Shown here in pieces: positions 1 through 6,334 of a stretch of 7,355 bases of DNA. Numbering within the stretch: position 1 is the stretch's first letter; the number at the start of each line of letters is the position of its first letter. Below the pieces are notes generated by a model. That model made no database searches. It was not told the DNA's origin and worked only from the letters and a program-made list of their open reading frames with translations. This stretch comes from Paraprevotella sp. (GTDB lineage: Bacteria > Bacteroidota > Bacteroidia > Bacteroidales > Bacteroidaceae), in contig JAJPYK010000195.1 of NCBI GenBank assembly GCA_021205005.1, positions 1-7,355 of the forward strand, read 5' to 3'. A program made the translations under genes and the position numbers.

Positions 1-172
1 TTTATGTTTTTAATATAAGCTTTTGCAAAAATACAAAATAAAATGCTTACGGAAATAGGTTTAGATAGCACAACGATTGATGTGAAAGGTTTTTTTCTAA
101 TAAATTAGGTTTTCCGTCGTTTACATGCAGATTGGCGGAATAAAAAAGAGGAAAGAAGCGGTTATTCAAATT

Positions 173-188
173 CTTTTTTGCATTTTTG
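173..188 (+). promoter_or_regulatory. Weak candidate -7 region for ilvA-ridA
   Basis: Two overlapping T-rich elements ending in TTTG (177-180 and 185-188) lie just before the ilvA start. CATTTTTG at 181-188 differs at one base from the Bacteroides -7 consensus TAnnTTTG. No convincing -33 TTTG is seen at the expected distance. If 181-188 is used, the transcript would begin almost at the start codon, which would favour the ATG at 207 over the one at 198. This is a weak match in AT-rich DNA. Confidence 0.2.
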
Positions 189-197
189 CATTATAAA

Positions 198-1193
198 ATG
201 AGAGATATGTTGAACTTGGATGAATTTTACAGGGCGAGGTATGTTTTGAGTCAAGTCGTCCGCCGTACAGATTTGATTTATGCACCCGGAATTAATCCGA
301 TGAGTGAAGTCTACTTGAAACCTGAAAATTTACAAGTAACGGGATCTTTCAAATTGCGGGGCGCATGCTATAAAATATCTCAATTGACTGAGGAGGAGAA
401 AAAGAAAGGCGTCATTGCCTGTTCTGCCGGCAATCATGCGCAAGGAGTGGCTTTGGGGGCGGCAAAGCAAGGCATCAAGGCTCTGATTTGTTTGCCGGAG
501 GGCGCTCCGATCAGTAAGGTAGAGGCTACGCGTCGTTTAGGAGCTGAAATCTGTTTAGTGCCCGGTGTTTATGACGATGCCTATAAACGCGCCTTGGAGT
601 TGCGTGATGAAATCGGCGATACTTTTATCCATCCCTTCGATGATGAACGGGTCATTGCAGGACAAGGAACCATCGGACTGGAATTGATAGAGCAGTTGCC
701 TGATATGGATATCGTAATCGTACCGATCGGAGGCGGCGGACTGGCGAGCTGTATTGCGTTTGCCATAAAGACATTAAATCCTAAAATCAAGGTTTATGGT
801 GTACAGGCTACCGGTGCGCCCAGCATGATGCAAAGTTTGGAACATCATCATATCGAACGTTTGGCTTCCGTTTCGACGATAGCCGACGGCATAGCGGTGA
901 AAGAACCCGGGGAACTGACCTATCAATTATGCCAAAACTATCTGGATGGAATTGTGACGGTGACAGAAGATGAAATATGTGCCGCTATTTTAGCTCTCAC
1001 GGAGCAACACAAGTTGATTGCGGAAGGTGCCGGAGCGGTTAGCGTTGCAGCGGCTATGTTCGACAAAATTCCCATGAAAGGGAAAAAGACGGTCTGCGTG
1101 GTGAGCGGCGGAAATATAGACGTGACGATTTTGAGTCGTGTGATCAACAGAGGACTTTCCAAAAGCGGACGTATCTTCACGTTCTGTGTGTAA
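198..1193 (+). CDS. ilvA: Threonine ammonia-lyase (threonine dehydratase), catalytic domain; truncated by an in-frame TAA
   Basis: This encodes the PLP-dependent catalytic domain that converts L-threonine to 2-oxobutyrate and ammonia, the first committed step to isoleucine, in the cytoplasm. Counting from ATG 198, the Schiff-base lysine is about K52 in GSFKLRGA. An SAGNHAQG loop lies near residues 76-83, the phosphate-binding GGGG near 178-181, and SGGN near 303-306. The ORF also extends to a TTG at 186, but ATG 198 or 207 are better starts. Translation stops at TAA 1191-1193 after ...IFTFCV. The same frame then continues for 68 codons as an ACT domain, giving about 400 codons in all, which fits the medium-length one-ACT IlvA family. 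The truncated product resembles catabolic TdcB (about 329 aa, no ACT), so it may be active but lack feedback control. ridA follows in the same operon. The identification is firm; whether the product is functional is inference. Confidence 0.93.
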   Translation: MRDMLNLDEFYRARYVLSQVVRRTDLIYAPGINPMSEVYLKPENLQVTGSFKLRGACYKISQLTEEEKKKGVIACSAGNHAQGVALGAAKQGIKALICLPEGAPISKVEATRRLGAEICLVPGVYDDAYKRALELRDEIGDTFIHPFDDERVIAGQGTIGLELIEQLPDMDIVIVPIGGGGLASCIAFAIKTLNPKIKVYGVQATGAPSMMQSLEHHHIERLASVSTIADGIAVKEPGELTYQLCQNYLDGIVTVTEDEICAAILALTEQHKLIAEGAGAVSVAAAMFDKIPMKGKKTVCVVSGGNIDVTILSRVINRGLSKSGRIFTFCV

Positions 1194-1400
1194 TTGGATG
1201 ATAAGCCGGGACAGTTGTTTGTGGTCAGTCAGATCGTAGCCTCGGTGGGGGCTAACATCATCAGTGTGTATCATGAACGGAACGATGACACATCAAATGT
1301 CACGGCTTGCTGGTTGCGCGTTCAGGTGGAGACACGCAATGCCGAACATGTGAAAGAACTTAAAATCGCATTGAAGAATGCGGGTTTGAAACTTATATGA
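1194..1400 (+). pseudogene. ilvA: Severed C-terminal ACT domain of threonine ammonia-lyase
   Basis: This is the in-frame continuation of ilvA after the TAA at 1191-1193. It starts LDDKPGQLFVVSQIVASVGA and runs 68 codons to TGA 1398-1400. DKPGQL, the following helix, and the later ISVYHER and WLRVQVETR strands are a typical ACT regulatory fold, which in IlvA proteins responds to the end product. There is no frameshift and no other stop, so reading frame and domain are intact apart from the one nonsense codon. Part of the first ACT strand (IFTFCV) lies upstream of the stop, so a separately translated fragment would be incomplete. TTG 1194 directly follows the stop and could in principle allow reinitiation, but I see no ribosome binding site dedicated to it. 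The good preservation suggests the stop is recent, is read through, or is a sequence error. Confidence 0.85.
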
Positions 1401-1416
1401 ATTTAAAAGAACAGTT

Positions 1417-1791
1417 ATGAAGGCTTTACACACAAATGGAGCGCCTGCGGCTATAGGTCCCTACAGTCAGGCTATTGAGGTCAACGGATTCGTTTTTGCG
1501 TCGGGACAGATTCCCATAGATCCGGCCACCGGTGAATTTGTAGAAGGAGGAATCAAGGAACAAACCCGTCAGGCGTTAATTAACGCATCGCATATCATGG
1601 CCGAAGCCGGTATAGACTTGTCCCATGTGGTCAAGACTACGGTTTATTTGTCCGATATGGATAACTTTGCCGCTATGAACGAAGTCTACTCTACTTTCTT
1701 TGAGAAACCTTATCCAGCACGTTCGGCTGTGGCCGTGAAGACACTGCCCAAAGGTGCACTCGTGGAAGTGGAATGTATTGCAGCCATATAA
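1417..1791 (+). CDS. ridA: RidA family 2-iminobutanoate/2-iminopropanoate deaminase
   Basis: This 124-residue protein of the RidA/YjgF/YER057c/UK114 family has the usual length. RidA proteins are soluble trimers that hydrolyse the reactive enamine/imine released by PLP enzymes such as threonine dehydratase, which prevents damage to other PLP enzymes. Diagnostic motifs are GPYSQA (residues 14-19), ASGQIP (28-33), KTTVYL (73-78), PARS with the substrate-binding arginine at R102, and the terminal VEVECIA with E119 at the position of the catalytic-site glutamate. ATG 1417 lies 16 bases after the ilvA TGA behind an A-rich AAAAGAA stretch, so the two genes are almost certainly cotranscribed. The pairing matches chemistry, because the IlvA product is the RidA substrate. 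It ends in TAA and is followed by a strong terminator. No key residue is missing. Confidence 0.95.
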   Translation: MKALHTNGAPAAIGPYSQAIEVNGFVFASGQIPIDPATGEFVEGGIKEQTRQALINASHIMAEAGIDLSHVVKTTVYLSDMDNFAAMNEVYSTFFEKPYPARSAVAVKTLPKGALVEVECIAAI

Positions 1792-1822
1792 AGGTGTAGA
1801 GGAATGTATAGGTTCCTATAAC

Positions 1823-1890
1823 AAAGCGTGAAAGGTGTCACATGCCTGCCGAATGCAGACGAACGAAGACGCCGTTCACGCTTTTTTTTT
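1823..1890 (+). terminator. Rho-independent terminator of ilvA-ridA, compound stem
   Basis: A perfect 10-bp stem (AAAGCGTGAA 1823-1832 with TTCACGCTTT 1875-1884) continues past one A/G mismatch into six more pairs (GGTGTC 1834-1839 with GACGCC 1868-1873, one U-G). It encloses a small CTGC/GCAG hairpin at 1846-1858. Nine T follow (1882-1890). It starts about 30 bases after the ridA stop. Its - strand reading lacks a clean U-tract, so it is at best a weak terminator for the convergent porin gene. Confidence 0.85.
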
Positions 1891-1964
1891 CACTATTTTC
1901 AGCCCGCGGATAATGCAGTCTTGTCCGAAGCGTCGTTTGCATGCCGTTCCAGACGGATGCGCGG

Positions 1965-4226
1965 TCAATTAAAGACGTTCCACGAAATTCCGAAATGAAT
2001 GTTCAACGGATTGATTGGGTAGTGGGGAACAAGGAAAGCGTTCCGATTGCCGGTCCCTTCATTCACGTGATTGACGTCGACGTAGAAACGACAATGTTTC
2101 AGATGGAAATTGACGTAGACGTTGCAGATGGGATAATTGCCCAATTTGATCCGAGTTTCTGGCGACTGCACGGTGAACTGTTGGATGATGGGTGCATAGT
2201 CGGGAGCGTAATACGAAGTAAAGAATCTCGCGTCTCCACCCAATTGTACGCGTAATACTTTGGCAATACGGAATACAATGTACAGGTTGCTGTAAGCCGA
2301 GATGTCGGGTAGGGGAAGCACATCCTGATTGCTGGTCTTTTGATAAGCCACTTCGTTTTCCCAATGCAATATACCGAATTTAAAGTCCTGATTGAGTTTG
2401 GCCATGAATACTTGTACACTATTATTAGACTGCTTCACGGATATGCGGTTGCTGTATCCTGCGAACTTGCCTTCATCATTATTATAGGCCACTTTATCTG
2501 TGGCAAAATAAGCATAGTTCTTGACGTTCTCCTCGCCTACAGTCAGTGCCGTCCGTGTGCGTTTGATCGAAAGCGTACCTTCCACTCTCGTACGGAATTC
2601 CTTGTTCAGGGCGTTATCCCACCATGCGAACTGAGAATGATAGTTACGCATGTAGAAACTGGGATTCAGGTTCTTGACGAAAGCGTGTGCGGCCAATTGT
2701 ACCGTGTCCTTAAACAAAGGGAAGTTCAAGTCTGCTTTGCCGTCTACTTCAAATTGTCCCAGGTCTGCACCAAGAAGCACTACTTCGCCCGTCACGTCAT
2801 AGTGTAAGGTATGTCCTTCGCGCTTGCTCAATTGTCCGCCTACGGAGATGTTATTTTCCGAATAATTCCGCATGATCTTGTTTCCGCCGAACAGATCGGG
2901 CATGGTGTAATGGCGGTATTCATGCGAAGCAAAGGCTGTTAATCCGGCTTTTGCCCATTTGTTGAATCCTTCGCGCAGGGCGATGCCGAAAGTGTTCTTA
3001 ATGGAGTAGACGCGTGTGCGGTCGCTCATATTATTCTGATCTCCGTAGAAGAGATCGGCGTAATAGTTATCCGGCGTATCATAAGAATACACCGTATGCT
3101 TGGCATTGCGGATGCGTAAGGTATGTATGAAACTGGTTACCGGAACAAAGACCTGTACGTTCATGTCTTGTTTGGCCATGTAGTCGTTGCGCAGCGAATC
3201 CATGACGGCATGCTGATAAGCCGTATCAGCTTTCTGATACACCTGTTGCAGGCTGTCGCGCAATCCGATAAGCAATACGGAGTCCGACGGCATGACCGGG
3301 CGCAGGGAGTCGGGGATTTCAATGTCTTTGTAGAAACCTACGTTATAACGATGGGTCAGAAAATACGTCTGATCCTCGTTCCGGTTCCAGTTTTTAGAAA
3401 GTACCGTAGGAATATCGCGCGAACCGTATGAACGGGTGAAATCTTCGGGATGGGTGATATAGATGTCGTCTTCTATACCGCCGTTTTCTCCGATTCGCAT
3501 GTGGTTCACGCTGATCCAGGCGTGCATATCGTAATGGTCGCCCAGGTAGTAACCGTAGAGAGAACCGTTGAACAGCGATGTAGCCTGATTATTGTAATAT
3601 CCGCGTCCGTAGAGGTAGTCTATCTTGAATCCGATGCCTGCAATTTTATTGATGTTACTGGCAAAGTAAATCCGCAAGCGGTCTTCGCCGTCTTGTTTGT
3701 TGCCGCAAGAGTAATAGGCCAGATTGGTGATCGGACTTAACGTGTTGGTAAACAGAAAGTCGCTGACCGGCGTGTAGACATAGTCGAACGGGTCGGCGAA
3801 AATGAAGTTACTATAAGGTTTCCGATCCATGAAGAGGCGCGACAAACGCGGCGCACCCAGATTGCCGAGAAAGTTATATTGTCCCGTAGGTCCCGCCGTG
3901 AGATTGAAATTCTGAAAGTTATTGGGAATCGTATCGAATTCCGCCGGCGTCATGTTGCCAAACCGTTCGTCGATTTTCCAGGCATGCAGGCCGATAGGAA
4001 TGATGAGGTCCTCGGTTTGTGTGGTGTCGCGTCCCCATACATAACTATCGTTGCCGTTCGTGATGGGGTTGCCATACTCATCTACGGGAATAGGGTTGCC
4101 GTAAGCGTCCAGCGGACGTCCGTTGGCATCGGTGCCGTAGACCTGATTGCCGACAGGGACCTGTGCCTTGACCGTATAAGACATACACAGACAGAGATAT
4201 AGGATAAATGCAAACGTTCGTTTCAT
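1965..4226 (-). CDS. Putative outer-membrane porin (Bacteroidota Porin_10-like beta-barrel)
   Basis: This 753-residue protein begins with a Sec signal peptide: MKR, a hydrophobic core at about residues 5-18, and likely cleavage after TVKA at residue 21. There is no lipobox. The mature N terminus carries three short repeats, DANGRPL (33-39), DAYGNPI (40-46) and DEYGNPI (49-55). These are followed by a DTTQ linker and a long region of alternating aromatic and polar strands, for example YGRGYYNN, MHAWISVNHMRI and YTPVSDFLF. It ends in an amphipathic strand, LNIHFGISWNVFN, as beta-barrel proteins do. Composition, length and the early IPIGLHAWKIDERFG segment fit the Bacteroidota putative-porin family (Pfam Porin_10); that assignment is from memory of the family. 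The substrate is unknown. It is a single gene with its own upstream element, running convergent to ridA, and ends in TGA. No stop or frameshift was found. Confidence 0.82.
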   Translation of the reverse strand: MKRTFAFILYLCLCMSYTVKAQVPVGNQVYGTDANGRPLDAYGNPIPVDEYGNPITNGNDSYVWGRDTTQTEDLIIPIGLHAWKIDERFGNMTPAEFDTIPNNFQNFNLTAGPTGQYNFLGNLGAPRLSRLFMDRKPYSNFIFADPFDYVYTPVSDFLFTNTLSPITNLAYYSCGNKQDGEDRLRIYFASNINKIAGIGFKIDYLYGRGYYNNQATSLFNGSLYGYYLGDHYDMHAWISVNHMRIGENGGIEDDIYITHPEDFTRSYGSRDIPTVLSKNWNRNEDQTYFLTHRYNVGFYKDIEIPDSLRPVMPSDSVLLIGLRDSLQQVYQKADTAYQHAVMDSLRNDYMAKQDMNVQVFVPVTSFIHTLRIRNAKHTVYSYDTPDNYYADLFYGDQNNMSDRTRVYSIKNTFGIALREGFNKWAKAGLTAFASHEYRHYTMPDLFGGNKIMRNYSENNISVGGQLSKREGHTLHYDVTGEVVLLGADLGQFEVDGKADLNFPLFKDTVQLAAHAFVKNLNPSFYMRNYHSQFAWWDNALNKEFRTRVEGTLSIKRTRTALTVGEENVKNYAYFATDKVAYNNDEGKFAGYSNRISVKQSNNSVQVFMAKLNQDFKFGILHWENEVAYQKTSNQDVLPLPDISAYSNLYIVFRIAKVLRVQLGGDARFFTSYYAPDYAPIIQQFTVQSPETRIKLGNYPICNVYVNFHLKHCRFYVDVNHVNEGTGNRNAFLVPHYPINPLNIHFGISWNVFN

Positions 4227-4234
4227 AACGGGTG

Positions 4235-4242
4235 CAAAGATA
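4235..4242 (-). promoter_or_regulatory. Bacteroidota -7 promoter element of the porin gene
   Basis: Read on the - strand this is TATCTTTG, an exact match to TAnnTTTG. It lies only 8 bases upstream of the porin ATG at 4226, so a start site about 7 bases downstream would give a nearly leaderless transcript. No TTTG -33 box is visible 19-21 bases further upstream. That region is the U-tract and lower stem of the preceding operon's terminator. The match is exact, but its use is inferred. Confidence 0.4.
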
Positions 4243-4249
4243 GCAAGAA

Positions 4250-4293
4250 AATAGAAAAAGGAATGTATTTCTGTTTTAGAAACACATTCCTTT
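4250..4293 (-). terminator. Rho-independent terminator of the oxidoreductase operon
   Basis: On the - strand, AAAGGAATGT-GTTTCT (4293-4278), a 5-base loop, then AGAAAT-ACATTCCTTT (4272-4257) form a 16-bp stem with one G-U pair. It is followed by a T-rich tract (TTCTATT). It lies about 35 bases after the gamma subunit stop codon. The + strand reading is also followed by a T-rich stretch (4291-4303), so it may work in both directions. Confidence 0.85.
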
Positions 4294-4328
4294 AAGCTTT
4301 TTTCTCGGGCATGGCCCGCAGATACCGT

Positions 4329-4874
4329 TTACTGTGCTGCGGCAATGATTTCCATACCTTTGCGCAGGGCCGCCTCGTTCATCGGAATCAGGTGGTGGTG
4401 GCGTTCAGGCAATGTCTTGCGCAGTGCGTGGATCACATCGTCGATCTGTACCAGCGGACGTACTTTCAGCAGTCCGCCCAACACGATCATGTTAAATGCC
4501 TTAGCAGCTTTCATTTCGGCTGCCGCGTCCATAGCATCTATTCGGTAGATCGTGATGTCCTTGCGCGAAGGAGGCGTGCTGATGCCGTATCCGTCATAAA
4601 TCAATGTTCCGCCCGGCTTGATGGTATGCTCGAATTTCTCCAGTGAAGGCTGGTTCAGGATGACAGCCGTATCGTACATACTCAGAATGGGCGACGATAT
4701 TTTGGTATCGCTGACAATCACAGTGACATTGGCCGTTCCTCCGCGTTGTTCCGGGCCATAGGAAGGCATCCAAGTGACTTCCTTGCCTTCGACCAGGGCG
4801 GCATAGGCTAAAATCTTTCCCATCGAAAGCACGCCTTGTCCGCCAAATCCGGCTATGATGATTTCTTCTTTCAT
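4329..4874 (-). CDS. korC: 2-oxoacid:ferredoxin oxidoreductase, gamma subunit
   Basis: This 181-residue protein of the pyruvate/ketoisovalerate oxidoreductase gamma domain family (PF01558) has the usual length. This subunit helps bind CoA and completes the alpha-beta-gamma-delta enzyme that interconverts a 2-oxoacid plus CoA with an acyl-CoA plus CO2, using ferredoxin. Visible motifs are the N-terminal GFGGQGV (residues 9-15) and SYGPEQRGG (38-46), both characteristic of the family, followed by NVTVIVSD and a C-terminal LGGLL (about 132-136) segment. ATG 4874 is 15 bases after the beta-subunit stop and is the last gene of the operon; the terminator follows. Whether 2-oxoglutarate, 2-oxoisovalerate or both is the physiological substrate cannot be read from the sequence. 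The Kor name is used for the operon architecture. Confidence 0.9.
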   Translation of the reverse strand: MKEEIIIAGFGGQGVLSMGKILAYAALVEGKEVTWMPSYGPEQRGGTANVTVIVSDTKISSPILSMYDTAVILNQPSLEKFEHTIKPGGTLIYDGYGISTPPSRKDITIYRIDAMDAAAEMKAAKAFNMIVLGGLLKVRPLVQIDDVIHALRKTLPERHHHLIPMNEAALRKGMEIIAAAQ

Positions 4875-4889
4875 GACTTTTGTATGAAT

Positions 4890-5675
4890 TTAGTGTGAAT
4901 CCGTTTCTGCGGCGGTCGTATCTTTCAGGTCGCCGAGCGGATAATACTTGAACATGTTTTCTTCCATCCATTGATTGGACTGTTCCGGAGTGAGTTTCCA
5001 GCCGGCGTTGCAGGTGGAAACCACTTCCACCAGGCTGGAACCTTTTCCCGTCATACAGTTCTCGAATGCCTTGCGGATGGCTTTTTTGGCCTTTCGTATG
5101 GCAGCTACGGTATGTACGGACTGGCGCGTCACGTAACATGTACCTTCCAGCGTGGCCGCGATTTCCGTGAACTTCAACGGATAGCCGTGCAGGTCGGCTT
5201 CACGGCCGTAGGGGCAAGTCGCCGTTTTCATGCCCATCAAGGTAGTGGGGGCCATTTGTCCTCCCGTCATTCCATAGATGGCATTGTTGATGAAAATCAC
5301 AGCGATATGCTCGCCGCGGTTCAGGGCGTGGATGCTTTCTGCCGTACCGATACAGGCTAAGTCGCCGTCGCCTTGATAAGTGAATACCAGGCGGTCGGGC
5401 CATAAACGTTTGATGGCACTGGCCACGGCCGGTGCACGCCCGTGAGCCGCTTCCACCCAATCCACGTCGATGTAGTTATAGGCAAACACGGCACAGCCTA
5501 CCGGCGATATGGCCACGGTTTTGTCCTCCAGGCCCATTTCCTCGATGATTTCCGCTATCAATTTATGTACCACGCCATGGCTGCATCCCGGACAATAGTG
5601 CATCGGGGTGTCATTGAGCAGCGTGGGTTTCTTATAGACCAGGTTTTCCGGTCGTATGATCTCTTCTTCAGTCAT
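4890..5675 (-). CDS. korB: 2-oxoacid:ferredoxin oxidoreductase, beta subunit (thiamine diphosphate binding)
   Basis: This 261-residue subunit binds thiamine diphosphate and the proximal [4Fe-4S] cluster. It carries CPGCSH at residues 28-33. The TPP/Mg motif GDGDLACIG at 102-110 is paired with NNAIYGMTGGQ at 130-140, the expected GDG-X(about 25)-N arrangement. Cysteines C28, C31, C61 and C222 match in order and spacing the four cluster ligands known in single-cluster OFOR beta subunits. Length is normal for KorB/VorA-type proteins. ATG 5675 lies 14 bases after the stop of the small membrane protein gene, and the gamma gene follows after 15 bases, so this is one transcript. The residues needed for catalysis are all present, in contrast to the broken alpha gene. 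Substrate preference is not determinable here. Confidence 0.94.
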   Translation of the reverse strand: MTEEEIIRPENLVYKKPTLLNDTPMHYCPGCSHGVVHKLIAEIIEEMGLEDKTVAISPVGCAVFAYNYIDVDWVEAAHGRAPAVASAIKRLWPDRLVFTYQGDGDLACIGTAESIHALNRGEHIAVIFINNAIYGMTGGQMAPTTLMGMKTATCPYGREADLHGYPLKFTEIAATLEGTCYVTRQSVHTVAAIRKAKKAIRKAFENCMTGKGSSLVEVVSTCNAGWKLTPEQSNQWMEENMFKYYPLGDLKDTTAAETDSH

Positions 5676-5689
5676 AGTTCTCTAACGGA

Positions 5690-5929
5690 TTAAAACAGGA
5701 AACGCAAAAAGAATTCGATGATTTTGAAACACATGCCGACTCCGATGACGGCCATGCCCGTAAGATGGCGGTCGGGCCATGTGAAATAGAGTACGACTCC
5801 CGCTACGGCACATATCAGGAAAATGACATTCAGTACGTTGCGTACTTTGTCCACGGATATTCCCTTTCGTTTCGCGCGTTCTTTGTTTACGGTTTCTTCT
5901 ACCAGTTTTTCGATATCTTCACGATCCAT
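5690..5929 (-). CDS. Small two-helix membrane protein of the oxidoreductase operon, unknown function
   Basis: I do not recognise a characterised family for this 79-residue protein. Residues 1-30 are highly charged, rich in Glu, Lys and Arg, and probably helical and cytoplasmic. Two hydrophobic segments follow, about 33-50 (LNVIFLICAVAGVVLYFT) and about 56-79, separated by a short WPDRH turn, which suggests a helical hairpin with both ends in the cytoplasm. ATG 5929 begins 6 bases after the true end of the alpha gene, and the beta gene starts 14 bases after its TAA, so it is tightly embedded between the two catalytic subunit genes. That position suggests a role tied to the enzyme, such as membrane anchoring near a ferredoxin-oxidising complex; this is inference. 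Codon use and spacing make it a real gene rather than a chance ORF. There is no signal peptide or lipobox. Confidence 0.8.
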   Translation of the reverse strand: MDREDIEKLVEETVNKERAKRKGISVDKVRNVLNVIFLICAVAGVVLYFTWPDRHLTGMAVIGVGMCFKIIEFFLRFLF

Positions 5930-5935
5930 GCGATT

Positions 5936-6325
5936 TTATTTTATGAGTTGTTCTTTCAGGGCCTGAATGACTTCGTCGGGAGCAGGCACCACACCTCCCA
6001 TACGGCCATAGTGGGCTACCGGCGTCTGTCCGTTCGTAGCCAACAGGATGTCCTGTACCATTTGACCGGCGTTGATTTCAAAGCTCAGAATACCTTTTAC
6101 TTGCCGGCTCAGACGGCTGACTTCTTTCGAGGGGAAAGGCCAGAGGGTGATGGGACGCAGCATGCCAACCTTGATGCCATCCTCGCGGCACATTTCGATG
6201 ACTTTCTGTCCGATTCGGGCCGCCGAACCGAAAGCCACGATGAGATATTCGGCATCGTCGCACAATATGGACTCAAAACGCACCTCTTTCTCTTTGATCT
6301 CCTTGTACTTGGCTTGTAATTGCAC
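5936..6325 (-). pseudogene. korA: 2-oxoacid:ferredoxin oxidoreductase alpha subunit, C-terminal domain fragment
   Basis: This is the in-frame continuation of the alpha gene after the TAA at 6335-6337. After the stop come three codons (N-K-N), then a possible GTG start at 6325 and 129 residues to TAA 5936-5938. The fragment is the second alpha domain (PFOR domain II type), with AEYLIVAFGSAARIGQKVIE (about residues 25-44), LRPITLWPFP, INAGQMVQD and a terminal GRMGGVVPAPDEV. Added to the upstream part it gives about 361 codons, the normal KorA/VorB length. There is no frameshift or second stop. GTG 6325 is only 9 bases after the stop and sits behind an A-rich AAAACAAGAAC stretch, so reinitiation giving a two-piece alpha subunit is possible but unproven. 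If untranslated, it is a pseudogene remnant. Confidence 0.85.
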
Positions 6326-6334
6326 GTTCTTGTT

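Noticed and set aside
26..33. CAAAAATA, a perfect TAnnTTTG -7 match on the - strand, as a promoter for a divergent gene left of the window
   Set aside because: There is no -33 partner, the DNA is AT-rich, and the gene it would serve is outside the window.
43..108. A 21-codon ORF upstream of ilvA with several Thr, Ile and Leu codons, suggestive of an attenuation leader peptide
   Set aside because: I found no terminator hairpin with a T-run between it and ilvA and no alternative pairing. AT-rich DNA yields Ile, Leu and Phe codons by chance.
1194..1400. Independent small ACT-domain protein gene
   Set aside because: Its first ACT strand is encoded before the stop, and it has no dedicated ribosome binding site. 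It is better read as the severed end of ilvA.
1807..1820. Short inverted repeat TATAGG-TT-CCTATA just after ridA
   Set aside because: It has only a 5-6 bp AT-rich stem, lacks a T-run, and sits beside a far stronger terminator; probably chance.
1891..1964. Possible - strand terminator for the porin gene
   Set aside because: Only short imperfect pairings (ATCCGTC with GACG...GGA) and no U-tract follow the stop codon.
2340..2807. A 155-codon + strand ORF, and other + strand ORFs within the porin gene
   Set aside because: They are antisense shadows of the porin reading frame, with no family resemblance and no initiation signals.
4306..4318. CGGGC-ATG-GCCCG inverted repeat between korC and its terminator
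   Set aside because: On the - strand the hairpin is followed by A, not T, and the loop is only three bases. It is not a terminator and no other role is evident.
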